Below are positions 28,989 through 36,784 of a stretch of DNA of 64,000 nt, one piece after another. The stretch spans positions 2,914,001 to 2,978,000 of the forward strand of contig NZ_PGES01000001.1 in the NCBI RefSeq assembly GCF_002797895.1, given 5' to 3'. The stretch is from Janthinobacterium sp. 67. Lineage in GTDB: Bacteria > Pseudomonadota > Gammaproteobacteria > Burkholderiales > Burkholderiaceae_D. The translations under genes and the position numbers were made by a program. The notes under the pieces are model-generated. The model did not search any database. It saw only the letters and a list, made by a program, of their open reading frames with translations, and was not told the origin of the DNA. How positions within the stretch are numbered: the stretch's first letter is position 1; every line of letters begins with the position of its first letter.

Positions 28989-31616
28989 ATGTCAAAGCAC
29001 TTCCCTGTTCTCGCCTCTTGCCTTACCACCCTGCTGGTGGGCTGCAGCGGCGGCAACGACAGCGACAGCGGACCGCCGCAGTCCAGCCACCTGGAAACCT
29101 ACCGTCCCCAGCTCTCGTACACCGCCGCCAAAAACTGGCTGAACGATCCGAACGGACTGGTCTATCACGACGGCGAATACCACCTGTTCTACCAGTACAA
29201 CCCGAACGGCAATACCTGGGGCGACATGTCCTGGGGCCACGCCGTCAGCACCGACCTGCTGCACTGGAACGAGCTGCCCGTCGCCCTGACGGCCGAAAAA
29301 GACGCCGGCGGCAAGCTCACGCAAATGTTCTTCTCCGGCAGCGTGGTGGTGGACACCAACAATATCAGCGGCCTTGGCAGCGCCGGCAATCCTGCCATGG
29401 TGGCCGTCTACACCAGCGTGTACCCGCAAGGAAAAACGCTGGCCAACGGCCAGGTGCTCGCCCCCAATACCCAGGCCCAGTCCATCGCCTACAGCCTGGA
29501 CCGTGGCCGCACGTGGACGCAGTACGCCGCCAACCCGGTGATTGCCGCGCCACCGGCCCCGTTTGAAACCGAAGGGCAGAATTTCCGCGATCCCAAAGTC
29601 TTCTGGTATGCGCCGGAGCAAAAATGGGTCATGGTTGCGGTGGCCTCGGAGAAGCACCAGGCGCTGCTGTTCTCATCCAAGAACCTGCGCGACTGGACCT
29701 ACATGAGCGCCTTTGGCCCGGCCAACGCGGTCGGCGGCATCTGGGAATGTCCTGACCTGTTCGAGCTGCCCGTCGATGGCGACGCCAGCAAACGCAAATG
29801 GGTAATGAACATCAACATCAACCCCGGCTCGGTGGCCGGTGGTTCCGGGGCGCATTATTTTGTGGGGAAATTCGACGGTACGCGCTTTGTGGCCGACGCC
29901 AGCAGCGTGATCGACAAGAAGCCCCCCACGGGCACCGTCTACCAGGACTTTGAAGCGGCCAGCTTCGATGCCACCGGCTGGACCTCGACGGGCGACTTTG
30001 CGGGCAAGACGCCCGTGGTCCCCTCGCATGGCGTGGCCGACAACCAGGGCAGCCAGTTGCTCGACACCTACCGGCTGGGCAAGGATGACGGCGCCACGGG
30101 CACGCTCACCTCGCCCGCCTTTACCGTCACCAGCAAGTACATCAATCTGATGGTCGGCGGCGGGCGCCATCCGCGACTGGCCGGTGCGGGCGACGGCACG
30201 GTGCCTGCGGGAACCCTGCTGTTCCCGGGCGCCGGTTTTGAAGGCCCGGCCAATGCCACCTACGCCGACCTGGGCTGGACGCCCGCCGGCGACCTGGTGG
30301 GGCAAAAGGTTGCCGCCGGAAGCGACGCCGACCGGCAAGCGGCAGCCGGCAAGCTGGGCGCGGGTGTGTTCAATTCCTTCTTCGGGGCTGGCGACACGCC
30401 CAAGGGCAGCCTGACGTCGCCCACCTTCACCATCTCCAGGGCCTATATCAACTTCCTCATCGGCGGCGGCAACCATCCCTATGACAGCCCCAATCCGACG
30501 GCGGTGGTGCTCAAGGTCAACGGCAAGGTCGTGCGCAGCGCCACCGGGGCGGAATCCGAACTGAACTGGACAAACTGGGACGTGCGCGAGTTCGCCGGAC
30601 AGCAGGCCCAGATCGTCATCATCGACGACAACGACGGGGCCTGGGGACACCTGCTTGCCGACGTGTTCGAGGCCTCGGACCAGCCGGCCAAGCCCGTCAG
30701 CGATGAAACGACGGTCAACCTGCTGGTCAACGGCCAGGTGGTCAAAAGCGCAACCGGCGCCAATTCGGAAACCCTGAACTGGCGCAGCTGGAACGTGGAC
30801 GCCTACCGGGGCAAGAGCGCGCAGATCCAGGTGGTGGACAACAACACGGGCGGCTGGGGCCATATCCTGGTCGACCATATCGTCTTTTCGGACAGCGCCA
30901 AGGAAGAAGCCAACTGGCTCGACTACGGCGCCGACTTCTATGCCGCCGTGACCTGGAACGGCATACCCGATGGCAAGCGCATCGGCCTGGGCTGGATGAG
31001 CAACTGGGACTACGCTGGCAACACGCCCACCACCCCATGGCGCAGCGCCCAGACCTTCGCCCGGGAATTCACGCTGCGCACCATAGCCGGCCAGGCGCGG
31101 CTGGTGCAGCAGCCGGTGGACAACTTCAGCACACTGCGCAGCAAAGCGCTGTACAGCGCCCAGGACCGTTCCGTGGCCGCCGGCGTGCAAGCGCTGGCTA
31201 TCTCTCCCGCCCCGGGCCAGGCCCTGGACATCGTGGCCAGGTTCCAGCCGGGCAGCGCCACCGGTTTTGGCCTGAAGGTGCGCACCGGCGCGAATGGCGA
31301 AGAAACCGTCATCGGCTATGACGCGGTGGCCGGCGAGGTCTACATCGACCGCAGCAAATCGGGCGACGCCAGCTTCAAGGCCAGCTTTGCCGCCCGCCAT
31401 ACCGCCCCGCTGCCCCTGCGCACCGGCACGGTGGACCTGCGCATCGTGGTCGATACCTCGTCGGTAATGGTATTTGCGGGCAACGAGGTGGTGTTGACCG
31501 ACCAGATCTTTCCGCAACCATCCAGCAACGGCGTCGCGCTGTTCGCCGTGGGCGGCGCGGCAACGCTGAAAGATCTGACGATATGGCCTTTGAAGTCGAT
31601 CTGGGCCAGGCGCTAA
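28989..31616 (+). CDS. GH32 fructanase lipoprotein with inserted beta modules
   Basis: An 875-residue secreted lipoprotein (lipobox LLVGC, C19) of glycoside hydrolase family 32, cleaving fructans such as levan, inulin or sucrose. Catalytic residues are clear: nucleophile D53 in WLNDPNG, transition-state stabiliser D201 in FRDP, acid/base E253 in WECPD. At about residue 315 the five-bladed propeller is interrupted by some 325 residues. It resumes at LDYGADFYAAVTWNGIPDGKRIGLGWMSNW (645-672), and the C-terminal beta sandwich follows. The insert holds repeated units (see findings). Outer-membrane location would degrade polymer outside and pass fructose to FrcBCA. Confidence 0.94.
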   Translation: MSKHFPVLASCLTTLLVGCSGGNDSDSGPPQSSHLETYRPQLSYTAAKNWLNDPNGLVYHDGEYHLFYQYNPNGNTWGDMSWGHAVSTDLLHWNELPVALTAEKDAGGKLTQMFFSGSVVVDTNNISGLGSAGNPAMVAVYTSVYPQGKTLANGQVLAPNTQAQSIAYSLDRGRTWTQYAANPVIAAPPAPFETEGQNFRDPKVFWYAPEQKWVMVAVASEKHQALLFSSKNLRDWTYMSAFGPANAVGGIWECPDLFELPVDGDASKRKWVMNININPGSVAGGSGAHYFVGKFDGTRFVADASSVIDKKPPTGTVYQDFEAASFDATGWTSTGDFAGKTPVVPSHGVADNQGSQLLDTYRLGKDDGATGTLTSPAFTVTSKYINLMVGGGRHPRLAGAGDGTVPAGTLLFPGAGFEGPANATYADLGWTPAGDLVGQKVAAGSDADRQAAAGKLGAGVFNSFFGAGDTPKGSLTSPTFTISRAYINFLIGGGNHPYDSPNPTAVVLKVNGKVVRSATGAESELNWTNWDVREFAGQQAQIVIIDDNDGAWGHLLADVFEASDQPAKPVSDETTVNLLVNGQVVKSATGANSETLNWRSWNVDAYRGKSAQIQVVDNNTGGWGHILVDHIVFSDSAKEEANWLDYGADFYAAVTWNGIPDGKRIGLGWMSNWDYAGNTPTTPWRSAQTFAREFTLRTIAGQARLVQQPVDNFSTLRSKALYSAQDRSVAAGVQALAISPAPGQALDIVARFQPGSATGFGLKVRTGANGEETVIGYDAVAGEVYIDRSKSGDASFKASFAARHTAPLPLRTGTVDLRIVVDTSSVMVFAGNEVVLTDQIFPQPSSNGVALFAVGGAATLKDLTIWPLKSIWARR

Positions 31617-31676
31617 CGCTGCACGGAAGCTCCAGCATCCGGAGCTCCACTGGCGGGGCGGCGCAGATGTAATAAA

Positions 31677-32966
31677 ATGTCCTTCTTTTACGCCTGTAGA
31701 AACCGGACCCGCCCCGCCATGCCAGACAGCTTTACCGAAGAGGCGCCCGCGCCGCAAGCAGCCATCAATGATGTGCCATGGCTGCAGCCGCGCGGCTCGA
31801 ACCAGATGGGCATGAGCCAGTTCAACGAGCGGGTGGTGCTGCAGGCCGTGCGCTTGCACGGCAGCATGCCGAAGGCCGACCTGGCCCGGCTGACCAACCT
31901 GAGCACGCAAACGGTTTCCCTGATCATCAACCGCCTGCTGGACGACGGCCTGGTCAGCAAGCGCGCGCCCGTGCGCGGCAAGGTCGGCCAGCCGTCGGTG
32001 CCCATCATGCTCAATCCGGACGGCGCCTTCTCGATCGGCATCAAGATCGGCCGGCGCAGCCTCGACGTGTTGCTGGTCGATTTCGTCGGCAAGACGCGCG
32101 AGCGCCTGTCGTTTCCCTATTCCTTTCCCGTCCCCGACACCGTGTTCGGCCAGATCGAGTCGGCGCTCACAAGCATGGCCGTGCTGCTGGGACCGAAGTT
32201 GCTGCCGCGCCTGTGCGGCGTCGGCATCGCCGCGCCGCTGGGCTTGGGCGGCTGGCAGAATCTGCTCGAGATGGCGCCGGAGCAGGCCAACGCGTGGGAC
32301 AGCATCGACATCGGCCAGCGCGTGCAAACGATGACGGCGTTGCCGGTCGAGTTCGCCAAGGATACGGCCGCCGCCTGCGTCGCCGAACTGGTGCTGGGGC
32401 GCGGGCGCAGCATCAAGAACTTCCTGTACATCTTCGTCGACATCTTCATCGGCGGCGGCCTGGTCATCAACAGCCATTTGCACAGCGGCCTGCACGGCAA
32501 CGCCGGCGCGGTCGGCTCCTTGCCGCTCGGCATGGCCACGGCCGGCGCCAGGCATCCGCCGGGCCAGTTGCTGGGCGACGCTTCCCTGTTCAACCTCGAG
32601 CAGTTGTACACCCTGGCCGGGCTGGACCCGGCCGCCGCCCACGACGGGCGCGCGCTGCAGGAACCGTTCATCACGCACACCGTGGCATGGCTCGACGACG
32701 CGGCGCGGGCCATCGCACTGAGCATCACCAGCGCCACCTGCCTGCTCGACCTGGAGGGGGTGATTATCGACGGCTCCTTCGACCGCGGCCTGCTCGAACA
32801 GTTGCTGGTCCAGGTCGAGCGCGCGCTGGAATGCTATAGCTGGGAGGGCATCGCCCGGCCGCAGGTGCTCGGCGGCACCGTCGGCTCCGACGCGCGCGCC
32901 GTGGGCGGCGCCTTCCTGCCCCTGTACGCGCATTTCGCGCCAGACCGCGACCTGTTCCTCAAGTAA
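31677..32966 (+). CDS. ROK family transcriptional repressor
   Basis: A 429-residue NagC/Mlc-type repressor: winged helix at about residues 45-110 (LHGSMPKADLARLTNLSTQTVSLIINRLLDDGLV) and then a ROK domain. It keeps the KD-TAAACVAEL region but lacks the CxCGxxGCxE zinc motif. The equivalent stretch GNAGAVGSLPLG...PPGQLLGDASLFNLEQL has no cysteines. It therefore acts as a regulator, not a kinase, and may bind sugar differently from Mlc. No ribosome site distinguishes the start at 31677 from ATG at 31719. It probably represses frcB onward through the -10 palindrome. Confidence 0.88.
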   Translation: MSFFYACRNRTRPAMPDSFTEEAPAPQAAINDVPWLQPRGSNQMGMSQFNERVVLQAVRLHGSMPKADLARLTNLSTQTVSLIINRLLDDGLVSKRAPVRGKVGQPSVPIMLNPDGAFSIGIKIGRRSLDVLLVDFVGKTRERLSFPYSFPVPDTVFGQIESALTSMAVLLGPKLLPRLCGVGIAAPLGLGGWQNLLEMAPEQANAWDSIDIGQRVQTMTALPVEFAKDTAAACVAELVLGRGRSIKNFLYIFVDIFIGGGLVINSHLHSGLHGNAGAVGSLPLGMATAGARHPPGQLLGDASLFNLEQLYTLAGLDPAAAHDGRALQEPFITHTVAWLDDAARAIALSITSATCLLDLEGVIIDGSFDRGLLEQLLVQVERALECYSWEGIARPQVLGGTVGSDARAVGGAFLPLYAHFAPDRDLFLK

Positions 32967-32995
32967 AGGTCCTGTCGCGCTATTTTCTAGAGAGA

Positions 32996-33520
32996 TTAAG
33001 GAAAACTCTTGCGATAGATATTGATGTCCTTGCCAACGATGGGCTGGCGCGAAAAGCGTTCGAAGCGCAAACCGAGCTTGTTGATCAGGTTGATCGAAGG
33101 CTGGTTCTGCGGCGACACAAGGCCATACACCGCCGGCAGGCACAGCACGTCGCGCGCATGGCGCAGCACGCTAGCTGCCGCCTCCCAGGCCAGGCCCTGG
33201 CCGCAGTACGCGGGCAGCAGCGCGTAGCCGATATCGGGACCCGGCATGGTGGCGCGCTTGATCAGGCCGCACATGCCGATCGCCACGCCATCGCCACGGT
33301 GCTCGACGATATAGAAAGAGTAGCCGAGTTCCTGCTGCTGCGCGATCGGGCCCGTTTCCAGCGCCGCGCGCGCCGCGTCCACGGTGTGGATGTGGCGGTC
33401 GCCGATGGTGGCCAGCCAGGTCGGCTCGTTCACCAGCCCGAGGAAAAACGCCCCATCATCGACGCTGGCGGTACGCAGACGCAGACGGGACGTCTCGATC
33501 ACAGTGACAGCGCCGCTCAT
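32996..33520 (-). CDS. GNAT acetyltransferase (RimJ/RimL type)
   Basis: A 174-residue GNAT enzyme of the RimJ/RimL-like subgroup: IETSRLRLRTASVDDGAFFLGLVNEPTWLATIGDR at the N-terminus and the acetyl-CoA loop LLPAYCGQGLAWEAA. The C-terminus has SINLINKLGLRFERFSRQPIVGKDINIYRKSF. Start chosen by homology; it overlaps the previous GNAT stop as ATGA. Two GNAT genes in a coupled pair suggest co-regulation. Substrates unknown. Confidence 0.9.
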   Translation of the reverse strand: MSGAVTVIETSRLRLRTASVDDGAFFLGLVNEPTWLATIGDRHIHTVDAARAALETGPIAQQQELGYSFYIVEHRGDGVAIGMCGLIKRATMPGPDIGYALLPAYCGQGLAWEAAASVLRHARDVLCLPAVYGLVSPQNQPSINLINKLGLRFERFSRQPIVGKDINIYRKSFP

Positions 33521-34035
33521 GCCGGCCACTGCATCGGGTCGGTCAGCAGCTGGTACATCACGTAGGCGTCGACATAGCCGAGCTGCGCGTGGCGGTAGGC
33601 CAGCGGCAAGGTGGCGACAACCGTGAAGCCCAGTTTTTTCCACAGGGTGACGGCGGCCAGGTTGGTGCTGACGACGAAATTGAACTGCATCGCCAGGTAG
33701 CCCGCGCGGCGCGCTTCTTCCATGCAGTGCACGCCCAGCAGGCGGCCCACGCCGACGCCCTGCGCGGCCGGGTCGACCATGAACGAGGCATTGGCCACGT
33801 GCGAACCATGGCCAGGCTGGTTCGCCACCAGCTTGTACATGCCCAGCAGGCGCTCGCTGCCCATCACGGCGACAAAGCTTTGCACGCCGGGACCGAACCA
33901 GTAGGCGTGGCATGCTTCGCGCGTCGTGTCGGCGGGGAAGGGATAGGTGTCGCCGCCGGCCACCAAGGTCTGGAAGATCGGCCACATGGCGTCGAAGTCG
34001 GCTTCGCAGGCCGGGCGGATATCAATTTCTTTCAA
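33517..34035 (-). CDS. GNAT family N-acetyltransferase
   Basis: A 172-residue GNAT protein with DIRPACEADFDAMWPIFQTLVAGGDTYPFPAD and the acetyl-CoA motif MVDPAAQGVGVGRLLG, followed by FVVSTNLAAVTLWKKLGF. The family is related to phosphinothricin/L-amino-acid acetyltransferases. Its stop overlaps the start of the second GNAT gene by ATGA. It starts about 37 bases downstream of the amidohydrolase stop, so all three could be one transcript. Confidence 0.9.
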   Translation of the reverse strand: MKEIDIRPACEADFDAMWPIFQTLVAGGDTYPFPADTTREACHAYWFGPGVQSFVAVMGSERLLGMYKLVANQPGHGSHVANASFMVDPAAQGVGVGRLLGVHCMEEARRAGYLAMQFNFVVSTNLAAVTLWKKLGFTVVATLPLAYRHAQLGYVDAYVMYQLLTDPMQWPA

Positions 34036-34071
34036 GGCGGTGCTCCCGATAACAAGTGATGGCTGATTGTA

Positions 34072-35346
34072 TCAGCGGCCCAGGCGGAAGTTCACGCTGT
34101 CCGGACGCCCCGGCAAGTGCAGGCGCGATTGCGCGCGCGGCGCCTCGCTGACGATTTTCCCGCGGCGCAGCACCAGGCGCCGCGCCGCGCGCAGACGCAG
34201 CGCTTCCACGGTGCTGCCGCAATCGAGGATCAGCAAATCCGCATGGCAGCCCGGCGCGATGCCGTAGCCGTCGAGACCCAGGATGGTCGCCGGCGTCTCG
34301 GTGACGGCCAGGAAGCAGTCGTGCATCGCTTGCTGGCCCGTCATCTGCGCCACGTGCAGCCCCATGTGCGCCACTTCCAGCATGTCGCCCGAACCGAGGC
34401 TGTACCACGGGTCCATCACACAGTCGTGGCCAAACGCGACGGGGATGCCGGCGGCCAGCATTTCGGGCACGCGCGTCATGCCGCGCCGCTTCGGATACGT
34501 ATCGTGGCGCGCCTGCAGGGTGATGTTGATGAGGGGATTGGCGATGGCCGCCACGCCCGCCTCGCGGATCAGCGGCAGCAGCTTGCTCACATAATAATTG
34601 TCCATCGAATGCATGGACGTCAGGTGCGAACCCGTCACCCTGCCCTGCATGCCAAGGCGCTGGCTGTGGAAGGCCAGGGTTTCGATGTGGCGCGACAGCG
34701 GGTCGTCCGACTCGTCGCAATGCATGTCGACCATCAGGCCCCGCTCGCAGGCGAATTCGCACAACAGGCGCACGGATTCCGCGCCGTCGGCCATGGTGCG
34801 CTCGAAATGCGGGATGCCGCCCACCACATCGACGCCCATGGCGATCGCGCGTTTCAGATTGTCGAAGGCGCCGGCGCTGCGCAGGATGCCGTCCTGCGGA
34901 AAGGCCACCAGCTGCAAATCGAGATACGGCGCCACTTGCCGCTTGACGTCGAGCAGCGCTTCCACGGCCAGCAGGCGCGGATCGCAGATATCCACGTGCG
35001 AGCGGATGGCCAGCAAGCCGCGCGCCACGGCCCAGTCGCAATACTGCAAGGCCCGTTCGATCAGCGCATCCTGCGTCAGCTGCGGTTTCAGTTCGCCCCA
35101 CAACGCGATGCCTTCGAGCAGGGTGCCGGACGCGTTCACGCGCGGCAAGCCATAGCTGAGCGTGGCGTCCATGTGGAAGTGGGCGTCGACGAACGGCGGC
35201 GTGACGAGGTCGCCGGCGGCGTCGATCTCTTGCGCGCCCCGCACGGGCAAGGCGGGGCCGACGGCGGCGATGCGGCCGCCCTCGATGGCGATATCGATGG
35301 CGCGGCGCCCGTCGGGCAGGCTGACATTGCGGATGACAAGGTCCAT
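34072..35346 (-). CDS. CodA-type cytosine/isocytosine deaminase
   Basis: A 424-residue amidohydrolase of the cytosine deaminase family. Metal and catalytic residues align with E. coli CodA at a constant offset of five: H56 and H58 (DAHFHMD), Q151, H209 and E212 (MHCDES), H241, D308. The position equal to CodA D314 is C309 (FGHDCVMDPWYSLG instead of GHDDVFDPWY). That residue influences substrate choice, so isocytosine, creatinine-like or triazine substrates are possible. The start MDLVIRNVSLPDG is clear. It is followed by two GNATs. Confidence 0.85.
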   Translation of the reverse strand: MDLVIRNVSLPDGRRAIDIAIEGGRIAAVGPALPVRGAQEIDAAGDLVTPPFVDAHFHMDATLSYGLPRVNASGTLLEGIALWGELKPQLTQDALIERALQYCDWAVARGLLAIRSHVDICDPRLLAVEALLDVKRQVAPYLDLQLVAFPQDGILRSAGAFDNLKRAIAMGVDVVGGIPHFERTMADGAESVRLLCEFACERGLMVDMHCDESDDPLSRHIETLAFHSQRLGMQGRVTGSHLTSMHSMDNYYVSKLLPLIREAGVAAIANPLINITLQARHDTYPKRRGMTRVPEMLAAGIPVAFGHDCVMDPWYSLGSGDMLEVAHMGLHVAQMTGQQAMHDCFLAVTETPATILGLDGYGIAPGCHADLLILDCGSTVEALRLRAARRLVLRRGKIVSEAPRAQSRLHLPGRPDSVNFRLGR

Positions 35347-35728
35347 GCGGACACTCCTTCGGTTGACTACGGTACCTGGCGCTTCGAGTAGATTGTCCTC
35401 TTGGCTTGCTCAAGGATGCTGCGGTGCACGAATATCGTCACTATCAAAAGCGTAGCCATAGATTCCCTGACAACGCTTTGCGCACGCGCAAACTTTTGGC
35501 AAATGCTGCCAGGCGCATGAATACCAGCATGCACGGGGCACACGCCCTTGAGAAAATAGCTTTCAACTAACTCGAATCACCGCTAGAATATTCATATTGC
35601 GTTGCATCATAAAAAGTCTATGATCAGCTGTTTAGCACGCTACCTACTTTACAAAACGCGGCCAACTCTGGTTTTCGGGATTTTGCAGAGCGTTTTGCCA
35701 GCATTTTAATCCGTACAAAGGAGTAAAT
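35347..35728 (+). other. Intergenic region before the phasin gene
   Basis: No gene is supported in these 382 bases. The composition is more AT-rich than surrounding DNA from about 35560 onward. The phasin promoter and an AAAGGAG ribosome site before the ATG at 35729 lie in it. The first half shows nothing I can name. Confidence 0.5.
35597..35624 (+). promoter_or_regulatory. Probable phasin promoter
   Basis: TTGCGT, 16 bases, TATGAT. The leader would be about 100 bases to the phasin start. Only moderately consensus-like. Confidence 0.5.
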
Positions 35729-36619
35729 ATGTTTCCGCTTCCTGAACAATTTTCCAGCGCCGCCAAGTCGCAACTGGAAAGCCAGCTGCAAATCTTCAGC
35801 ACCCTCACCAGCAAAGTCTTTGAAAGCGCCGAGAAAATCATCGCGCTGAACCTGAACGCCGGCAAGGCCGCCATCTCGCAGACGGCGGAGACGGCACAGC
35901 ATCTGCTGGAAACGCAGGACCCGCGCGACTTCTTCAGCTACAGCACCAGCCAGGCGCAGCCAAGCATCGAGAGCGTGCTGGCCTACAGCCGCCAGCTGTT
36001 CGGCATCGCCTCGGGCACCCAGGCGGAATTGCTGGCCTCGGCCAAGGCTCGCCTCGATGCGGCGGCCCCTGCCGCCGCAACCGCTCCTGCTCCTGCTCCT
36101 GCCGCAGCCAAGCCCGCGCTGGCCGTCGTCGCACCTGCTCCAGCGCCAGCACCAGCGCCGGCAGCGGCGCCCGCCCCAGTTGCCGCCAAGCCGGCCGAAG
36201 TGGCCAAACCTGCCGAAGTAGCCAAGGCCACGCCAGCGCCAGCCGCTGTTGCCGCCCCGGCAGCCAAGCCGGCGGCAGCACCGGCCAAGGTTGCCGAGAA
36301 GGCCGCCGACAAGCCCGCCGTGAAAGCCGTCGAAGCGAAACCGGCAGCCAAGCCTGAAGCGGCCAAGCACGCACCTGCCCCCGCCGCGGCACCAGCGAAA
36401 GCCGCCGCGCCAGCACCGGCCAAGCCAGCCGCGAAACCATTTTCTTCGAGCAAACCGGCCGCCAAGCCGGCCAGCACCGCCGGCAAGACCGTGGCCAAGG
36501 CCGCCGTGAAGCACGCCGCTGCGCCGGCCGCCAAGCCGGCAGCCAAGGCAGCGCCCAAGGGCACGCCATCGAAACAGCTCGACATGCTGGGCGGCGGCAA
36601 AGGCAGCGGCCGCAAGTAA
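35729..36619 (+). CDS. Phasin with long Ala/Pro/Lys-rich tail
   Basis: A 296-residue protein. Residues 1-110 are a helical phasin domain (MFPLPEQFSSAAKSQLESQLQIF, KIIALNLNAGKAAISQTAETAQ, FFSYSTSQAQPSIESVLAYSRQLF) that coats polyhydroxyalkanoate granules. The remaining 170 or so residues are a low-complexity tail built of AP and AAKP repeats, increasingly rich in lysine, like histone H1 or the PhaF/AlgP tails. Such tails bind DNA and help distribute granules at division. It ends with a terminator. No PHA synthase lies in the window. Confidence 0.88.
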   Translation: MFPLPEQFSSAAKSQLESQLQIFSTLTSKVFESAEKIIALNLNAGKAAISQTAETAQHLLETQDPRDFFSYSTSQAQPSIESVLAYSRQLFGIASGTQAELLASAKARLDAAAPAAATAPAPAPAAAKPALAVVAPAPAPAPAPAAAPAPVAAKPAEVAKPAEVAKATPAPAAVAAPAAKPAAAPAKVAEKAADKPAVKAVEAKPAAKPEAAKHAPAPAAAPAKAAAPAPAKPAAKPFSSSKPAAKPASTAGKTVAKAAVKHAAAPAAKPAAKAAPKGTPSKQLDMLGGGKGSGRK

Positions 36620-36649
36620 GCCGCGCGCACGGCACTGACGCAGCAAAAC

Positions 36650-36671
36650 AACGGGCTACGGCCCGTTTTTT
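36650..36671 (+). terminator. Phasin gene terminator
   Basis: ACGGGC, TACG loop, GCCCGT, then six T residues; 30 bases after the phasin stop. Confidence 0.92.
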
Positions 36672-36784
36672 GCGTGCTCGTCCACAGCGCGCTTTTCCGC
36701 CTTGTTGTATCCTACGCGTACTTTCCGTCCGCGTGCCCGCCCTTCCGCCCCGCGACACCCCATTACTCAAAACAAAAGGTAACC

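Noticed and set aside
31617..31650. Hairpin GGAAGCTCC/GGAGCTCC after GH32 as terminator
   Set aside because: The stem is imperfect and no T tract follows; the ROK gene may be co-transcribed.
29673..33143. 1156-codon minus-strand frame opposite the GH32 and ROK genes
   Set aside because: The plus-strand genes have clear domains and catalytic residues; the antisense product is Gly/Ala/Arg/His/Gln-rich with no signature.
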